NCBI GenBank assembly: GCA_003242885.1
Contig: QKMZ01000015.1
Coordinates: 124,001 to 188,000 of the forward strand
Origin: Candidatus Melainabacteria bacterium
GTDB lineage: Bacteria > Cyanobacteriota > Vampirovibrionia > Obscuribacterales > Obscuribacteraceae
Length of the DNA stretch: 64,000 bases
Reading direction: 5' to 3'
Shown here: positions 50,806-60,890 of the stretch, piece by piece
How the letters are laid out: each line of letters opens with the position of its first letter
Numbering within the stretch: position 1 is the first letter of the stretch
Position numbers and translations under genes: made by a program
Notes under the pieces: generated by a model
The model's input: the letters and a program-made list of their open reading frames with translations, nothing else
Told to the model about the DNA's origin: nothing
Databases searched by the model: none

Positions 50806-52122
50806 ATGCAGACCAGCACAGTCGACCAGGCAACTAAAGACTTGATTCGCCAGGCGGAAAAGTCATTGGCGGATCAATTCGAGTTTGTCGACGAGACAGC
50901 CTTACAAAATCAGAGAAAAGTTCTCGATGCGTTTCGCAATCACAAACTGACCGAAGAGCACTTTGCTGAGAAGACGGGTTACGGAATCGATGATGCCGGC
51001 AGGGAGGCGCTCGATTCCATATTTGCTGAAGTATTCAACGCCCCCGCCGCGGCGGTGCGAATGCAGGTGGTTTCGGGCACGCACGCACTTGCGCTGTGTC
51101 TGTATGGCTGCCTAAAACCCGGTGACAGGCTGGTCAGCATCACCGGCGCCCCATATGACACTTTACAGCAGGTGATTGGCATAGCCGGGGATGGACGAGG
51201 TTCGCTAAGAGAGCTTGGGGTTGCCTATGCCGAAATTGATATTGACCCAGCACTTTTGAATGTCTCCGGCTACCAAGCAGCCGGCATCGATGCGCAAGTC
51301 GCAGCTGCAAGGGTTTTGGAGCTTCAGAAGTTGCTCGAGGCACCTACCAAACTGGTAACCATACAGAAATCGTGCGGTTATTCGTTTGATCGACGTACGC
51401 TTTCCAATGAAGAAATCGGCAAAATGATAGCGCTGGTGAAGGCTACCAACCCCGACGTGTTGGTAATGGTCGACAATTGCTATGGAGAATTCGTTGAATC
51501 TACCGAGCCGACAAGCCATGGAGCGGACATCATTGCCGGCTCTCTTATCAAAAACCCCGGAGGCGGATTGGCGATATCGGGAGGCTATATTGCTGGTCGC
51601 GAGGACTTGATCGAGTCGGCCCTGTACCGGCTGACCGCGCCCGGCATCGGTGGTCACCAGGGTGTTAGTTTTAACCAAAACCGGCTCTTATTCCAGGGTT
51701 TGTTCCTGGCTCCCTCCGTAGTCGCCTCGGCGGTCAAGGGCGCAATGTTGTCTGCACTGGTCTTTAGCGACCTGGGCATGGATGTGAAGCCTGCCGCAAC
51801 AAAGAGAAGATTCGACATCATTCAGGCCATCAAGTTCGGAAGCCGCCAGAAATTGGTTAATTTCTGCCGCGCGATACAGTATTTCTCGCCCGTTAACGCA
51901 CACGTTTCGCCCGAGCCAGCCGAAATGCCTGGATATGAAGATCAGGTGGTAATGGCAGGGGGCACTTTTGTCGAAGGCTCCACCATCGAACTGTCAGCCG
52001 ATGGTCCACTTCGGGAGCCTTATGCTGCCTTTTTGCAGGGTGGCCTTACATATCTCCATATTAAGTGCATGCTAGAAGGGGCTATAACCCGCAGCAGGAG
52101 CGGCGAACTGCCATTTGTATAG
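50806..52122 (+). CDS. methionine gamma-lyase-like / aluminium-resistance family PLP protein
   Basis: ATG 50806 gives 438 residues; GTG 50797 is also possible. It is a COG4100-type PLP protein with RMQVVSGTHALALCLYGCLKPGD, MVDNCYGEFVESTEP, IIAGSLIKNPGGGLAISGGYIAG (PLP Lys) and GIGGHQGVSFNQNRLLFQGLFLAP. The family was named from aluminium resistance and is related to cystathionine lyases. The natural substrate is not known. The 230 bases upstream to comF have no clear promoter. Confidence 0.9.
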   Translation: MQTSTVDQATKDLIRQAEKSLADQFEFVDETALQNQRKVLDAFRNHKLTEEHFAEKTGYGIDDAGREALDSIFAEVFNAPAAAVRMQVVSGTHALALCLYGCLKPGDRLVSITGAPYDTLQQVIGIAGDGRGSLRELGVAYAEIDIDPALLNVSGYQAAGIDAQVAAARVLELQKLLEAPTKLVTIQKSCGYSFDRRTLSNEEIGKMIALVKATNPDVLVMVDNCYGEFVESTEPTSHGADIIAGSLIKNPGGGLAISGGYIAGREDLIESALYRLTAPGIGGHQGVSFNQNRLLFQGLFLAPSVVASAVKGAMLSALVFSDLGMDVKPAATKRRFDIIQAIKFGSRQKLVNFCRAIQYFSPVNAHVSPEPAEMPGYEDQVVMAGGTFVEGSTIELSADGPLREPYAAFLQGGLTYLHIKCMLEGAITRSRSGELPFV

Positions 52123-52213
52123 TGGGTAAATGTTTGCTTATCGCCTTTTCTAATCCCCTTTTCTTCTTTAGAATTAGAGTCTGAACTTCGCAAGTCGGTT
52201 GGAGGAGTCACTC

Positions 52214-53221
52214 TTGGTTGCTCAAATACGAAATAGAGCCAGTCTTTCGGTAGGCGTAAGCAGAGCGCAGGAGACAAGCGGACATTTTGACCTGAAGATT
52301 CTGTCCGGCACTGCCAACCCTGAACTCGCAAGAGAAGTCGCTGAGTATCTAGAACTAAGCGTCTCCCCGGTCAAAATCCAACCATTCTCTGATGGTGAGA
52401 TATACGTGCAGCTCCAGGAGAGCGTGCGTGGCGTCGATTGCTTCGTTGTGCAATCGACTTGTTCACCGGTCAATGAAAATCTGATGGAACTGCTCATTAT
52501 GCTCGATGCGCTGAAGAGAGCATCGGCAGGCAGAATTACCGTCGTTATGCCTTATTTCGGATACGCTCGCCAAGACAGAAAGGCGGCTGGTCGCGAAGCC
52601 ATTACAGCCAAGCTGGTGGCAGACCTCCTCACTACGGCAGGTGCAGACCGCGTTGTTGCTCTGGACTTACATGCTCCGCAAATCATGGGCTTCTTCAATA
52701 TCCTGGTTGATCACCTTTACGGCAGTCCGGTTTTGATTGATTACATGAATTCGCTCGATCTCAAAGACATTGTTCTCGTCAGCCCCGACGTCGGTGGTGT
52801 GGCAAGAGCACGTGCATTCGCGAAGAAGTTGAACGACTCACCTCTCGCCATCATTGATAAACGCCGCACGAAGCACAACGAAGCAGAGTCACTTAGTCTT
52901 GTTGGTGACGTCAAAGGCAAAACAGCGATCATGGTAGACGATATGGTCGACACTGCCGGTACTCTCGTCAAAGGCGCTGAGTTGCTCAGAAGAGAAGGTG
53001 CCAAGTCGATTATCGCTTGCTCTACACATGCTGTACTCTCTGGTCCTGCCAACAAGCGTCTCGAAGAATCATGCATCGAGAAGCTCATTGTGACCAACTC
53101 TATCCCCCACGATCCGACCAAGATCTCCAAGAAGATTATTCAGGTCAGCGTTGCCAAACTACTCGGCGAAGCGATTGCACGGATTCACGACGATTCTTCC
53201 GTCAGTGAATTGTTCGAGTAG
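52214..53221 (+). CDS. prs: ribose-phosphate pyrophosphokinase
   Basis: The track begins at TTG 52199. TTG 52214 has GGAGGAGT seven bases upstream and is preferred, giving 335 residues. The family motifs are FDLKILSGTANPELAREVAEYL, QPFSDGEIYVQLQESVRG, MPYFGYARQDRKAAGREAITAKLVADLL, and the PRPP loop AIMVDDMVDTAGTL. The enzyme makes PRPP from ribose-5-phosphate and ATP. The length is slightly over the usual 315. The MBL gene follows after 18 bases. Confidence 0.96.
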   Translation: MVAQIRNRASLSVGVSRAQETSGHFDLKILSGTANPELAREVAEYLELSVSPVKIQPFSDGEIYVQLQESVRGVDCFVVQSTCSPVNENLMELLIMLDALKRASAGRITVVMPYFGYARQDRKAAGREAITAKLVADLLTTAGADRVVALDLHAPQIMGFFNILVDHLYGSPVLIDYMNSLDLKDIVLVSPDVGGVARARAFAKKLNDSPLAIIDKRRTKHNEAESLSLVGDVKGKTAIMVDDMVDTAGTLVKGAELLRREGAKSIIACSTHAVLSGPANKRLEESCIEKLIVTNSIPHDPTKISKKIIQVSVAKLLGEAIARIHDDSSVSELFE

Positions 53222-53239
53222 TTCTGGGTTAACGACACG

Positions 53240-53869
53240 ATGATTCTTGAAACATTTCCCGCCGGTCCTTTGCAGTGCAACTGTTCGATCATCGCTTGCC
53301 CTGAGACGAAAGAAGCAATCGTTGTCGATCCGGGCGGCGATGTTCAAAAGATCATCGATCGACTCAACAAGCAAGGACTGACCGTCAAATACTTGCTGCA
53401 TACTCATGCGCACTTCGATCACATCATGGGTTCAAGAGAGCTCAAAGAGAAGACCGGGGCGAAGATTTGCCTGCACGAAGGTGATCAATGGCTGTACGAC
53501 AATTTGCAGAAGCAATGCGGATTGTTCGGCTTCAAGGCCACGGACACTCTTCCAGTCGACCACTACTTGCAAGATGAAGAAGAGGTCAAAGTTGGAAACT
53601 TAAAAACGACTGTAATCCACACTCCTGGTCACACGCCCGGTAGTTTATGTTTTTCAGTCAAAGAAAAAGAGAGCACCCTGTTTTCGGGCGACACTCTTTT
53701 TCAGCGTTCAATCGGCAGAACTGACCTCTGGGGAGGTTCGTTCGACGAAATCATCAAGTCGATTTCGCAGCGCCTTTTCGTTCTCGATGACTCGACAAAT
53801 GTAATTCCGGGACACGGGCCAAACACCGATATCTGGTCGGAGAAGCGCGAGAATCCGTTCGTTCACTAG
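53240..53869 (+). CDS. metallo-beta-lactamase-fold hydrolase (glyoxalase II-like)
   Basis: In the 209 residues, HTHAHFDH at 54-61 supplies the two-metal site, with HTPGHTPGSLCF, LFSGDTLF and PGHGPNT completing the ligand set. This short form is the YcbL/GloB-like group that hydrolyses thioesters or related compounds. The substrate is not determined. The 18-base gap to prs suggests co-transcription. Confidence 0.93.
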   Translation: MILETFPAGPLQCNCSIIACPETKEAIVVDPGGDVQKIIDRLNKQGLTVKYLLHTHAHFDHIMGSRELKEKTGAKICLHEGDQWLYDNLQKQCGLFGFKATDTLPVDHYLQDEEEVKVGNLKTTVIHTPGHTPGSLCFSVKEKESTLFSGDTLFQRSIGRTDLWGGSFDEIIKSISQRLFVLDDSTNVIPGHGPNTDIWSEKRENPFVH

Positions 53870-53932
53870 AGTGATAAAGACTAGTCTGACTACGACTAGC
53901 TTGATCTCGACTGGTTTTTCAGAGGCAGTAAC

Positions 53933-55063
53933 TTAGTGTCTGGCTGCGCCGAGAATTTGATCTGCACGCTTTTGCAGGTCTTCTGCTTCACTCATACGAC
54001 CTTGCGTTTTGCAGATATTTGCCAGATTTCTGAGACTCATGCCCACATTGACGTGGTCGCTGCCGAAATTCTTTTCGTAAATGCCTAGAGCTTGGCGGGA
54101 AAGCGACTCCGCCTTTTCCATGCGTCCTTTCGACTCATAGAAAAGTGACATCGAAACCAGCGTCGTTGCTACTTCCGGGTGGTCTGTGCCCAGCACCGAG
54201 GAGAACAGTTGGAGCGCTCGAATGAAGAGTGGCTCTGCTTGCGAGAACTTGTTGGTGCGGTGATATAGCACTGCTAAATTGTGCAAACCAGTGGCAACTT
54301 CAGGGTGATCTGAGCCGAGGTTCTTTTCGAAAATCTCGAGAGAACGTCTGTGCAATGGCTCGGCGCGCTCATAGTCGCCCATATAAGAATAGTTGTTTGC
54401 CAGACTGCGAAGTCCTTCGGCAACGTCCAGGTGGTCGCTGCCCAGAACCTTCTCTTTAATTTGAAGGGCTCGTTCGTAATACTGTGTCGCTTCTTCGTAC
54501 TCGCCTAGCTTTCTCAAAACGCGAGCAAATGTCTTCAAGCTGTCCGCAACTTCGAGGTTGTCAGGCGCGAGCGGGCTCTCTTTGAGAGTGAGCGACTGGC
54601 GAAGAATCGGTTCGGCTTCTTGGAAGCGACCGACCAAAGAGTAATAATTGCCGAGCGCGCGGCGACTTTCGCCGGCCTTGGGATGATCTTGCCCTAGCGC
54701 CTTCTGGCGAATTTCCAGAGTGCGCTTGAGAAGGTCTTCGGCGTGTTCGATTTTCCCCTGGGCCAGGTGGGTGCGTGCCAGCAGGGAAAGGCATTCCGCT
54801 ACGTGAAGGTGTTCTTTGCCCTGTTGCGCTTCGCGGATGTTGAGAGCTCTATTGAGAAGTGACTCAGCTTCTTCGTGTCTATTGGTATGAATGTAGAGCT
54901 GCGCGAGATCGACGCAACTGGTGGCGATTCTCAGGTTTTCGGGACCAGACTTCATCGCCTCTTCCAGGGCTGAAGTCCAGCATTTCAAGCACTCTTCATA
55001 ATCCTGTGCCTTGAAAGCCTTCTGGCCTTGCCGTTTTAGATTCTCCCAATTCTCGTTGACCAT
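53933..55063 (-). CDS. kinesin-light-chain-like TPR protein (paralogue 2)
   Basis: In the 376 residues, about seven 42-residue TPR units repeat AE.L..R.L.I.E...G.DHP.VA..L..LA..Y...G. Sequence and repeat phase match the gene at 37735, so the two are paralogues. It begins ENWENLKRQGQKAFKAQDYEECLKCW and lacks the longer N terminus of paralogue 1. It is cytoplasmic with no enzyme domain. A convergent gap of 63 bases to the MBL gene contains a weak CTAGTC/GACTAG hairpin. Confidence 0.88.
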   Translation of the reverse strand: MVNENWENLKRQGQKAFKAQDYEECLKCWTSALEEAMKSGPENLRIATSCVDLAQLYIHTNRHEEAESLLNRALNIREAQQGKEHLHVAECLSLLARTHLAQGKIEHAEDLLKRTLEIRQKALGQDHPKAGESRRALGNYYSLVGRFQEAEPILRQSLTLKESPLAPDNLEVADSLKTFARVLRKLGEYEEATQYYERALQIKEKVLGSDHLDVAEGLRSLANNYSYMGDYERAEPLHRRSLEIFEKNLGSDHPEVATGLHNLAVLYHRTNKFSQAEPLFIRALQLFSSVLGTDHPEVATTLVSMSLFYESKGRMEKAESLSRQALGIYEKNFGSDHVNVGMSLRNLANICKTQGRMSEAEDLQKRADQILGAARH

Positions 55064-55285
55064 TAGTCGTCCAAATTTCCAAGAGCTACGTGGATACCTG
55101 ACTCAGATCTTACAACCAATTCTCACTTGAGATTGGCGAAAAACTTGCCCTGTCACTAATCTTTGTCTGCCTTTGTGTACTAGTTTGATACCAAATGCGG
55201 TAGCAGTACAGGCAGGCGCAAAGAACAGTCTTTGCGCGTTATGGCGCGAGACGTTACAACGAAACGACTCGATTATTGCAAACTG

Positions 55286-56737
55286 CTATTGTGGGGCGGC
55301 TGCGCTTGTCGAGTTGATAAGCTTCGAGTCTTTGAGGTCGGAGCGTATTGCTTTGGAAAGTTCGATTTTCGCGGTCTTTCTTCGAGCATTGAGCCAGCGT
55401 TCAAGAGCGGCTTTGGCATTGGGTTCTTGCAGCTTTTGCTTGATAAAATCCTTCACCTCTGCAAACACGAAAGGTCCAGCCGGTTGGCGGTCAGTCACTT
55501 TCATAATCACATAGCCAACTTCAATAGGCATTACTTTAGGTGCAGTCTCACCGGCTTTCAAGTTTTCGAGCAATTGTTTCACGGCTGGTTGGAGCATACT
55601 CAACTCTACCCATCCGGCGTCACCACCGGTTTTTCCGGCGCGAGCTTGAACATCATCGGTGTTTTCGTTTGCTAGCAGTTTGAAGTCTTCGCCCTTCTGC
55701 GCGCGTTTGAGAATATCGTCTGCTTTCTTGGCGAGTTCAGCTTTTTTCGCTTTGATGGCTTCATCTAATTCGGAAGGGCTGATATCCGGCTTGACACGCA
55801 CGATCTGGCTTTTGATTCCTTCCAGATTGCCAATGTTTTCTTCCGGTGCGGCAATGATGATTTGGCTCAAGCGAATGCGCTCGCCGTGTTTGAACTTATC
55901 TTTGTTTGTTTCGAAGAACTTCTTCGCGACGTCGTCAGTCACCGGCGATTCGTTGACGATTTTGTCTTGAATCATGATCACCATGAAATTGTTGACGATG
56001 TCATCGCGGTAGACTTCCGGTGTCAGACCTGACTGTTTAAGCGCTCGTGGATAAACTTCCGAGTCTTTCAATTCCATGTAATTGTTGAAAGCCTTTTGCG
56101 TAAAACCTCTGGCGCGCGCTTCTGCCAAGAATAGTTCATGGTCGACAAGCGAGTCCAGCAGCCCTTCTTCTTGGAGCGTGCGGAACATTTTATTGGCGAG
56201 TGCTTCGTCCATAATCAGCTTTTCAAACTGTGCTTCGGACAAATTGCCCGACTTGAGAAACTCTTTGAACTTCTCGGGAGTGTTGCCGCGAGCCATTTTT
56301 GCTGCATCCAAGAGTTTTGCCTTCTCGTCAGCGGTGAGAGTCATACCGCGGCGTTTGGCTTCTTCTAAATACGGCTTTGTGACGCCCGGATCCATTGCCA
56401 TAGTGTCTTGAAACTTCTGCATGTTCGTTTTCAACTGACGCCTGTAGGTAGCCATCGTAATCGGCTGACCTTCTACGTAGCAGATGATTACTTCATCGCC
56501 TAACTGTTTTGCCTTAATCACCTTCATCGCATCAGCGACTTGCGGCAGGTCCATTACAGCTTTTTTCTCTTCTGCTGGTTTGCCGTCTTTTGTGCCGCCT
56601 GTACTGGTAGCATCCGGTGTCTTGCCGTCCACTTTTGTGGCGTCGCTGGTGGTGTCAGCAGGTTTGTCTGGATTTTGGCAAGCCTGCAAGCAAACGATTG
56701 ATAGAAGTGCCACTGACAGTGCTGTTAATCTCTTCAT
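55286..56737 (-). CDS. PpiC/SurA-type peptidyl-prolyl isomerase lipoprotein
   Basis: The ORF track starts at 56794, but ATG 56737 gives MKRLTALSVALLSIVCLQACQN with a lipobox LQAC (Cys20), giving 483 residues. A Thr/Asp/Lys-rich spacer follows (about 22-65). A SurA-N-like helical region occupies about 90-270 (FMVIMIQDKIVNESPVTDDVAKKFFETNKDKFK). The parvulin domain has RIRLSQIIIA, GEDFKLLANENTDD, GGDAGWVELSMLQPAV and GYVIMKVTDRQ. Such lipoproteins are chaperones or foldases for exported proteins. It lies close to mfd (gap 81 bases). Confidence 0.9.
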   Translation of the reverse strand: MKRLTALSVALLSIVCLQACQNPDKPADTTSDATKVDGKTPDATSTGGTKDGKPAEEKKAVMDLPQVADAMKVIKAKQLGDEVIICYVEGQPITMATYRRQLKTNMQKFQDTMAMDPGVTKPYLEEAKRRGMTLTADEKAKLLDAAKMARGNTPEKFKEFLKSGNLSEAQFEKLIMDEALANKMFRTLQEEGLLDSLVDHELFLAEARARGFTQKAFNNYMELKDSEVYPRALKQSGLTPEVYRDDIVNNFMVIMIQDKIVNESPVTDDVAKKFFETNKDKFKHGERIRLSQIIIAAPEENIGNLEGIKSQIVRVKPDISPSELDEAIKAKKAELAKKADDILKRAQKGEDFKLLANENTDDVQARAGKTGGDAGWVELSMLQPAVKQLLENLKAGETAPKVMPIEVGYVIMKVTDRQPAGPFVFAEVKDFIKQKLQEPNAKAALERWLNARRKTAKIELSKAIRSDLKDSKLINSTSAAAPQ

Positions 56738-56818
56738 TCTGCTGTCTATAAGCCTCTCGTTTGTCTGGTTCTGATTTCGATTTGCATCTTTCAAGATGCA
56801 AGTTGTTTTTCCATCTTG

Positions 56819-59800
56819 CTATCTTGCCGCCACGGAAGTTAGCACCATAGCACTAAGCAATTCTTCAAGCAAATCAAGTTGCTCAACAGGCGAAAGTCCT
56901 TGCGAGCGCACCAGGATGCAGGGCGCAGGACCGATACCACCTGCCTGTCCAGGCTTATAAGTTGTACGGCTGGCAAGATGTTTTGGCAGTCGGCTTTGTA
57001 CCGGCATCCATTCATTCAAGCGGAATGCTACAGACAGTTTCAAGCTCATGCCATCTGGCTTGATAGCTGACACCTGAGCCCTGGCGCAGAGCAGACGCAA
57101 TCGAACAACCTTGGCCAGATTGTCGACTTCTTCGGGCGCTTTGCCGAAGCGATCCTTCCATTCTTCTTTGAGAACACTGAGGTCTTTGTCCGACTTAACA
57201 TCCGCGAGTCGCTTGTATTCAATCAAGCGCTGATCGGGATCGGGCATGTATGTTTCGGGAATGAATGCGGATACGTTGATATCGATTTGAGCGTCGGCGT
57301 CTGAAGAAACGCTCTGACCTTTGAGTTCTGCAACTGATTCTTCCAGCAGTTTGCAATAAAGTTCAAAACCAACCGAAATCATGTGTCCATGCTGTTCGGC
57401 GCCAAGGATGTTGCCTACTCCTCTAATCTCCATGTCGCGCAATGCGATCTGATAACCGGAGCCCAGCGATGTGAATTCTCGAATGGCTTTGAGTCTGCTT
57501 TGGGCTGTTTCGGTCAGCACCTTCTGTGGGCGGCAGAGGCAGTAGGCATATGCCTGCAAGTCAGAACGACCAACCCGTCCTCGCAGCTGATAGAGCTGAG
57601 CAAGACCGAACTTGTCGGCCTCGTTAACGATAATCGTGTTGCAGTTGGGAATGTCCAAGCCTGATTCGATGATGGTCGTGCAAACAAGTACGTCGTATTG
57701 ATGCGCCGCAAAGTCCAGCATCACGTTTTCCAGTTCGCGCTCGGACATCTGTCCGTGCCCAATGATGAGCCTTGCTTCCGGTACGAGCTGTTTTACCTCG
57801 AAGGCAATTTGCTCAATCGACTCGATGCGGTTGTGTACGAAATAGACCTGACCGCCTCTTTCCATTTCGTGCAGAATTGCGGTGCGGACCAGAGGCAATT
57901 TGTATTCGCCGACGAAGGTCTTAATGGGCAGTCTGTTAACGGGCGGCGTGTGTATCAGGGACATGTCGCGGGCGCCGGACAGTGCCATGTGCAATGTTCT
58001 TGGGATCGGCGTCGCGGACATAGTGAGCACGTCTACCATGACTCTTAGCTGTTTCAATTTCTCTTTGTGCCCAACGCCGAATCTCTGTTCTTCGTCGATA
58101 ATCAGAAGTCCGAGATCTTTGAAAGCTATGTCTTTCTGCAACATTCTGTGTGTTCCGACCACGACGTCGCATTCGCCGACGCCGAGTTTTTGAACCACCT
58201 CTCTCTGCTCCTTCGCTGTTCTAAAACGGCTGAGCAACCCGACTCGGATTGGGTAGGCGCTGAAACGTTCGCAGAGATTGTTGTAGTGTTGCTGCGCAAG
58301 AATTGTTGTGGGAACAAGAACAGCTACTTGCTTGCCCGACATTACGGTTTTGAAAATTCCACGAATTGCCACTTCGGTTTTTCCGAAGCCGACGTCTCCG
58401 CAAATTAGCCTGTCCATCGGCTTATTCGCTTCTAAATCATGCTTAACGTCTTGAATAGCTTGCCATTGATCGGGCGTTTCTTCATAAGGAAACGCCTCTT
58501 CCATCTCGTATTGCCATGGAGTATCCGGTATGCATTGGAAACCCTCTTGCTTGGCTCGAATAGCGTAAAGATTGACGAGATCTTCTGCGACCTGCTTGAC
58601 CGATTTTTTGACACGCTTTTTAGTGGACTCCCACTCGGCGCCGCCGAGGCGAGAGAGTCTAGGCGCACTATCACCGGCTCCACGATAGCGGCTGAGGAGG
58701 TTGATTTGATCGACTGGAACATACAAGCGGTCGTCGCCAGTATATTGAACGGTCAGATACTCTCGTTGTTGATTGTCGACGGCAATACGCTGAACGCCCA
58801 CAAATTGACCGATTCCGTGCTTCATATGCACGACGTAGTCGCCAACTTTTAGATCGGAAACAGAAGTGAAACGCTCATAGGTCTTTTCGGCAACCTGGCG
58901 ACGATAGACTGTTGGTCTGCGTTTTAGTCCAAACATCTCCGCATCGGTGATGGAGACAAGCATGATATCGTCGAGTCGGAAACCCTGTACAAAACCATGT
59001 CGGGTTACCCAGACTTCGCTGCCCGAGCCCGGAGTCTTGCCTCTGGCTACAAGTTCTGCAAAAGAGAGGGCTTGTGTCTCGGAAGCGTTTAAATTGCCAG
59101 CACTTGCAGCCGCTTCGGGCGAACCTGGCTCGTGGTGCCGAATATCGCTTTCAGCGCCCAGATATCTGGCCGGCGTATCCCATTCGCGCAGAAGTCCGAG
59201 CAGTCGTTGAGGCTGCTCGGTGGAGATGACGACTTGATATTCGTTGCGTCTGAGTGACCGTACCTTTTCAATTACTGCCTGCATTTGATTGCCGAATCGC
59301 TCAATAGGATGGCAATCGAATTGCACAACTGCATGCTCGGCCTCATCCGGGAATGCAGGTAAGCTTGACAGATAGACCTTTTGGAAGCTGGAGATGCGGG
59401 TCTTCAGCTCTTCAAAATTGGAGTGAAGGGCACGCGGCAGAGCGAGCAAACGTCCGGTCGTAATGCCTTCTTTATATGCTTCATTGAGCTTTTCTTCATA
59501 GCCGATAAGTGACGACGTGAGCAGATCCCACTCATCGAAAAATACCAGTCCCTTCTCGGGAAGGTAGTCGGCAAGCGTCGCGAAGCGATCGCTGACAAAC
59601 GGATAATAGTATTCACAAGATTCCGGATATTGCCCCGAGGCAAATCCGGTCAGGTCGTTTTCTATGATGGAGAGCAGGGTTTCCTTGGCTCCGTCTTCCA
59701 GCTTTTCGGCGGATGCTTCAGCATGCTCGCGCAGTCTGGCAATCAAATCATCTTTGAATTCTTTACTGTCATCGAGGACTATCCAGTATCTTGGCGGAAT

Positions 59801-60577
59801 AAGAACTTGATTCAATTCATCGACAGACCGCTGGTTGTCGATGTTGAATTGACGAATAGATTCGACTTCATCATCAAACAACTCGATACGCATCGGAAAG
59901 CCGCTTGAAGGGTAGATGTCGATAATGTCTCCCCTGATACTGAATTCGCCGCGTAGAGTTACAAGACTCTCTCTGGAATAGCCGAGTCCTGCCAACCTTC
60001 TAGCCAGGTCTTCGCGATCGACAGTTGCACCTTTTTTGAGGGCGAAACTTTTTTCTTTCAACGTTTCTGCATCGAGAACTCTTTGGATAAGTGCTCTAAT
60101 CGGTACGATTACCAAGTATGGTTCGTCGTTGCCGTACATAATGCGATTCAAAACTTCCAGCTGCGGAGCTATGTTGTCCGGGCTGCTGAGAACCTGTTCG
60201 TACGGCGAGACTTCCGAGGACGGGTAAAAGTAAACGGGATAGCGACTGAGATTGGAGAGTTCGTGCTTGAGTCTCGAAGCGACCTGGTTGTCCTGGACAA
60301 TTATGAAAAACGGTCTTTTGACCTCATGGTTGAGAACCGAAAGCACCAACGATTTGGCAGAATCCGAAAGACCTGAGAGGTTCAATTCCGTCTGAGAATG
60401 ACGCGCTGTACGGGCTAATAGCTTTGCATATTGAGGCGAGCCCAGGAAGCGCTGATGCAGGGCGCTAGCGAGTATATTTTCGCGTGTTTGTCGAGAAGAA
60501 TCGCCTGTATTTTGAGACTGAGTTGCCATATTTCCTGATGGTGCCGCCTGGTTCACTCCAAACTCCGTTTCGAACAT
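56819..60577 (-). CDS. mfd: transcription-repair coupling factor
   Basis: The 1252-residue product has the Mfd order: an N-terminal UvrB-homology region (about 80-350), then the RNA-polymerase-interacting domain (VGDYVVHMKHGIGQFVGVQRI), then the translocase with Walker A RLICGDVGFGKTEVAIR, DEEQRFGVGHKEKLK and TATPIPRTLHMALSGARDMSLI, and the TRCF C-terminal domain. Mfd removes stalled RNA polymerase and recruits UvrA to template-strand lesions. The length is slightly above average (about 1150) because of a 60-residue N-terminal extension. ATG 60529 is an alternative start. Confidence 0.96.
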   Translation of the reverse strand: MFETEFGVNQAAPSGNMATQSQNTGDSSRQTRENILASALHQRFLGSPQYAKLLARTARHSQTELNLSGLSDSAKSLVLSVLNHEVKRPFFIIVQDNQVASRLKHELSNLSRYPVYFYPSSEVSPYEQVLSSPDNIAPQLEVLNRIMYGNDEPYLVIVPIRALIQRVLDAETLKEKSFALKKGATVDREDLARRLAGLGYSRESLVTLRGEFSIRGDIIDIYPSSGFPMRIELFDDEVESIRQFNIDNQRSVDELNQVLIPPRYWIVLDDSKEFKDDLIARLREHAEASAEKLEDGAKETLLSIIENDLTGFASGQYPESCEYYYPFVSDRFATLADYLPEKGLVFFDEWDLLTSSLIGYEEKLNEAYKEGITTGRLLALPRALHSNFEELKTRISSFQKVYLSSLPAFPDEAEHAVVQFDCHPIERFGNQMQAVIEKVRSLRRNEYQVVISTEQPQRLLGLLREWDTPARYLGAESDIRHHEPGSPEAAASAGNLNASETQALSFAELVARGKTPGSGSEVWVTRHGFVQGFRLDDIMLVSITDAEMFGLKRRPTVYRRQVAEKTYERFTSVSDLKVGDYVVHMKHGIGQFVGVQRIAVDNQQREYLTVQYTGDDRLYVPVDQINLLSRYRGAGDSAPRLSRLGGAEWESTKKRVKKSVKQVAEDLVNLYAIRAKQEGFQCIPDTPWQYEMEEAFPYEETPDQWQAIQDVKHDLEANKPMDRLICGDVGFGKTEVAIRGIFKTVMSGKQVAVLVPTTILAQQHYNNLCERFSAYPIRVGLLSRFRTAKEQREVVQKLGVGECDVVVGTHRMLQKDIAFKDLGLLIIDEEQRFGVGHKEKLKQLRVMVDVLTMSATPIPRTLHMALSGARDMSLIHTPPVNRLPIKTFVGEYKLPLVRTAILHEMERGGQVYFVHNRIESIEQIAFEVKQLVPEARLIIGHGQMSERELENVMLDFAAHQYDVLVCTTIIESGLDIPNCNTIIVNEADKFGLAQLYQLRGRVGRSDLQAYAYCLCRPQKVLTETAQSRLKAIREFTSLGSGYQIALRDMEIRGVGNILGAEQHGHMISVGFELYCKLLEESVAELKGQSVSSDADAQIDINVSAFIPETYMPDPDQRLIEYKRLADVKSDKDLSVLKEEWKDRFGKAPEEVDNLAKVVRLRLLCARAQVSAIKPDGMSLKLSVAFRLNEWMPVQSRLPKHLASRTTYKPGQAGGIGPAPCILVRSQGLSPVEQLDLLEELLSAMVLTSVAAR

Positions 60578-60890
60578 TCAAATTTCGCTCAAATTTGAGA
60601 GTAGTCAAATTCTTTCTATTCGATGCGTGTTTTCGTCGAGCTTCAGCAATTCAGAAGCGCAATCGAACCAAATTTGGCGAATTTTTTATCGTAGCATGCG
60701 AACACCATAGAACGCCCGTCCAACGCACCATTTGTGTCATGTGGCGTAATTATCGTCTACACCCCGACAGGCGCCATTCTCAGGCAGTTGTTACTTTGCT
60801 TTCAGGGTGGAAAATTCATCGTTTCAACTTTACAGAAAGCTCATGAGTGTTCAGGTATTATGTCCTTGGTAATGTTTAAGGGAAGTTCGG
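60578..60890. other. 313-base divergent region between mfd and a TPR gene
   Basis: A TATTAT (about 60857-60862) precedes the plus-strand TPR gene but lacks a good -35 partner. The Shine-Dalgarno is GGGAAG. No structured RNA or coding frame was found. Confidence 0.5.

Noticed and set aside
53881-53899. CTAGTC/GACTAG hairpin as terminator between the MBL and TPR genes
   Set aside because: The stem is only six pairs and the T-run is about 25 bases away, so support is too weak for a separate feature.
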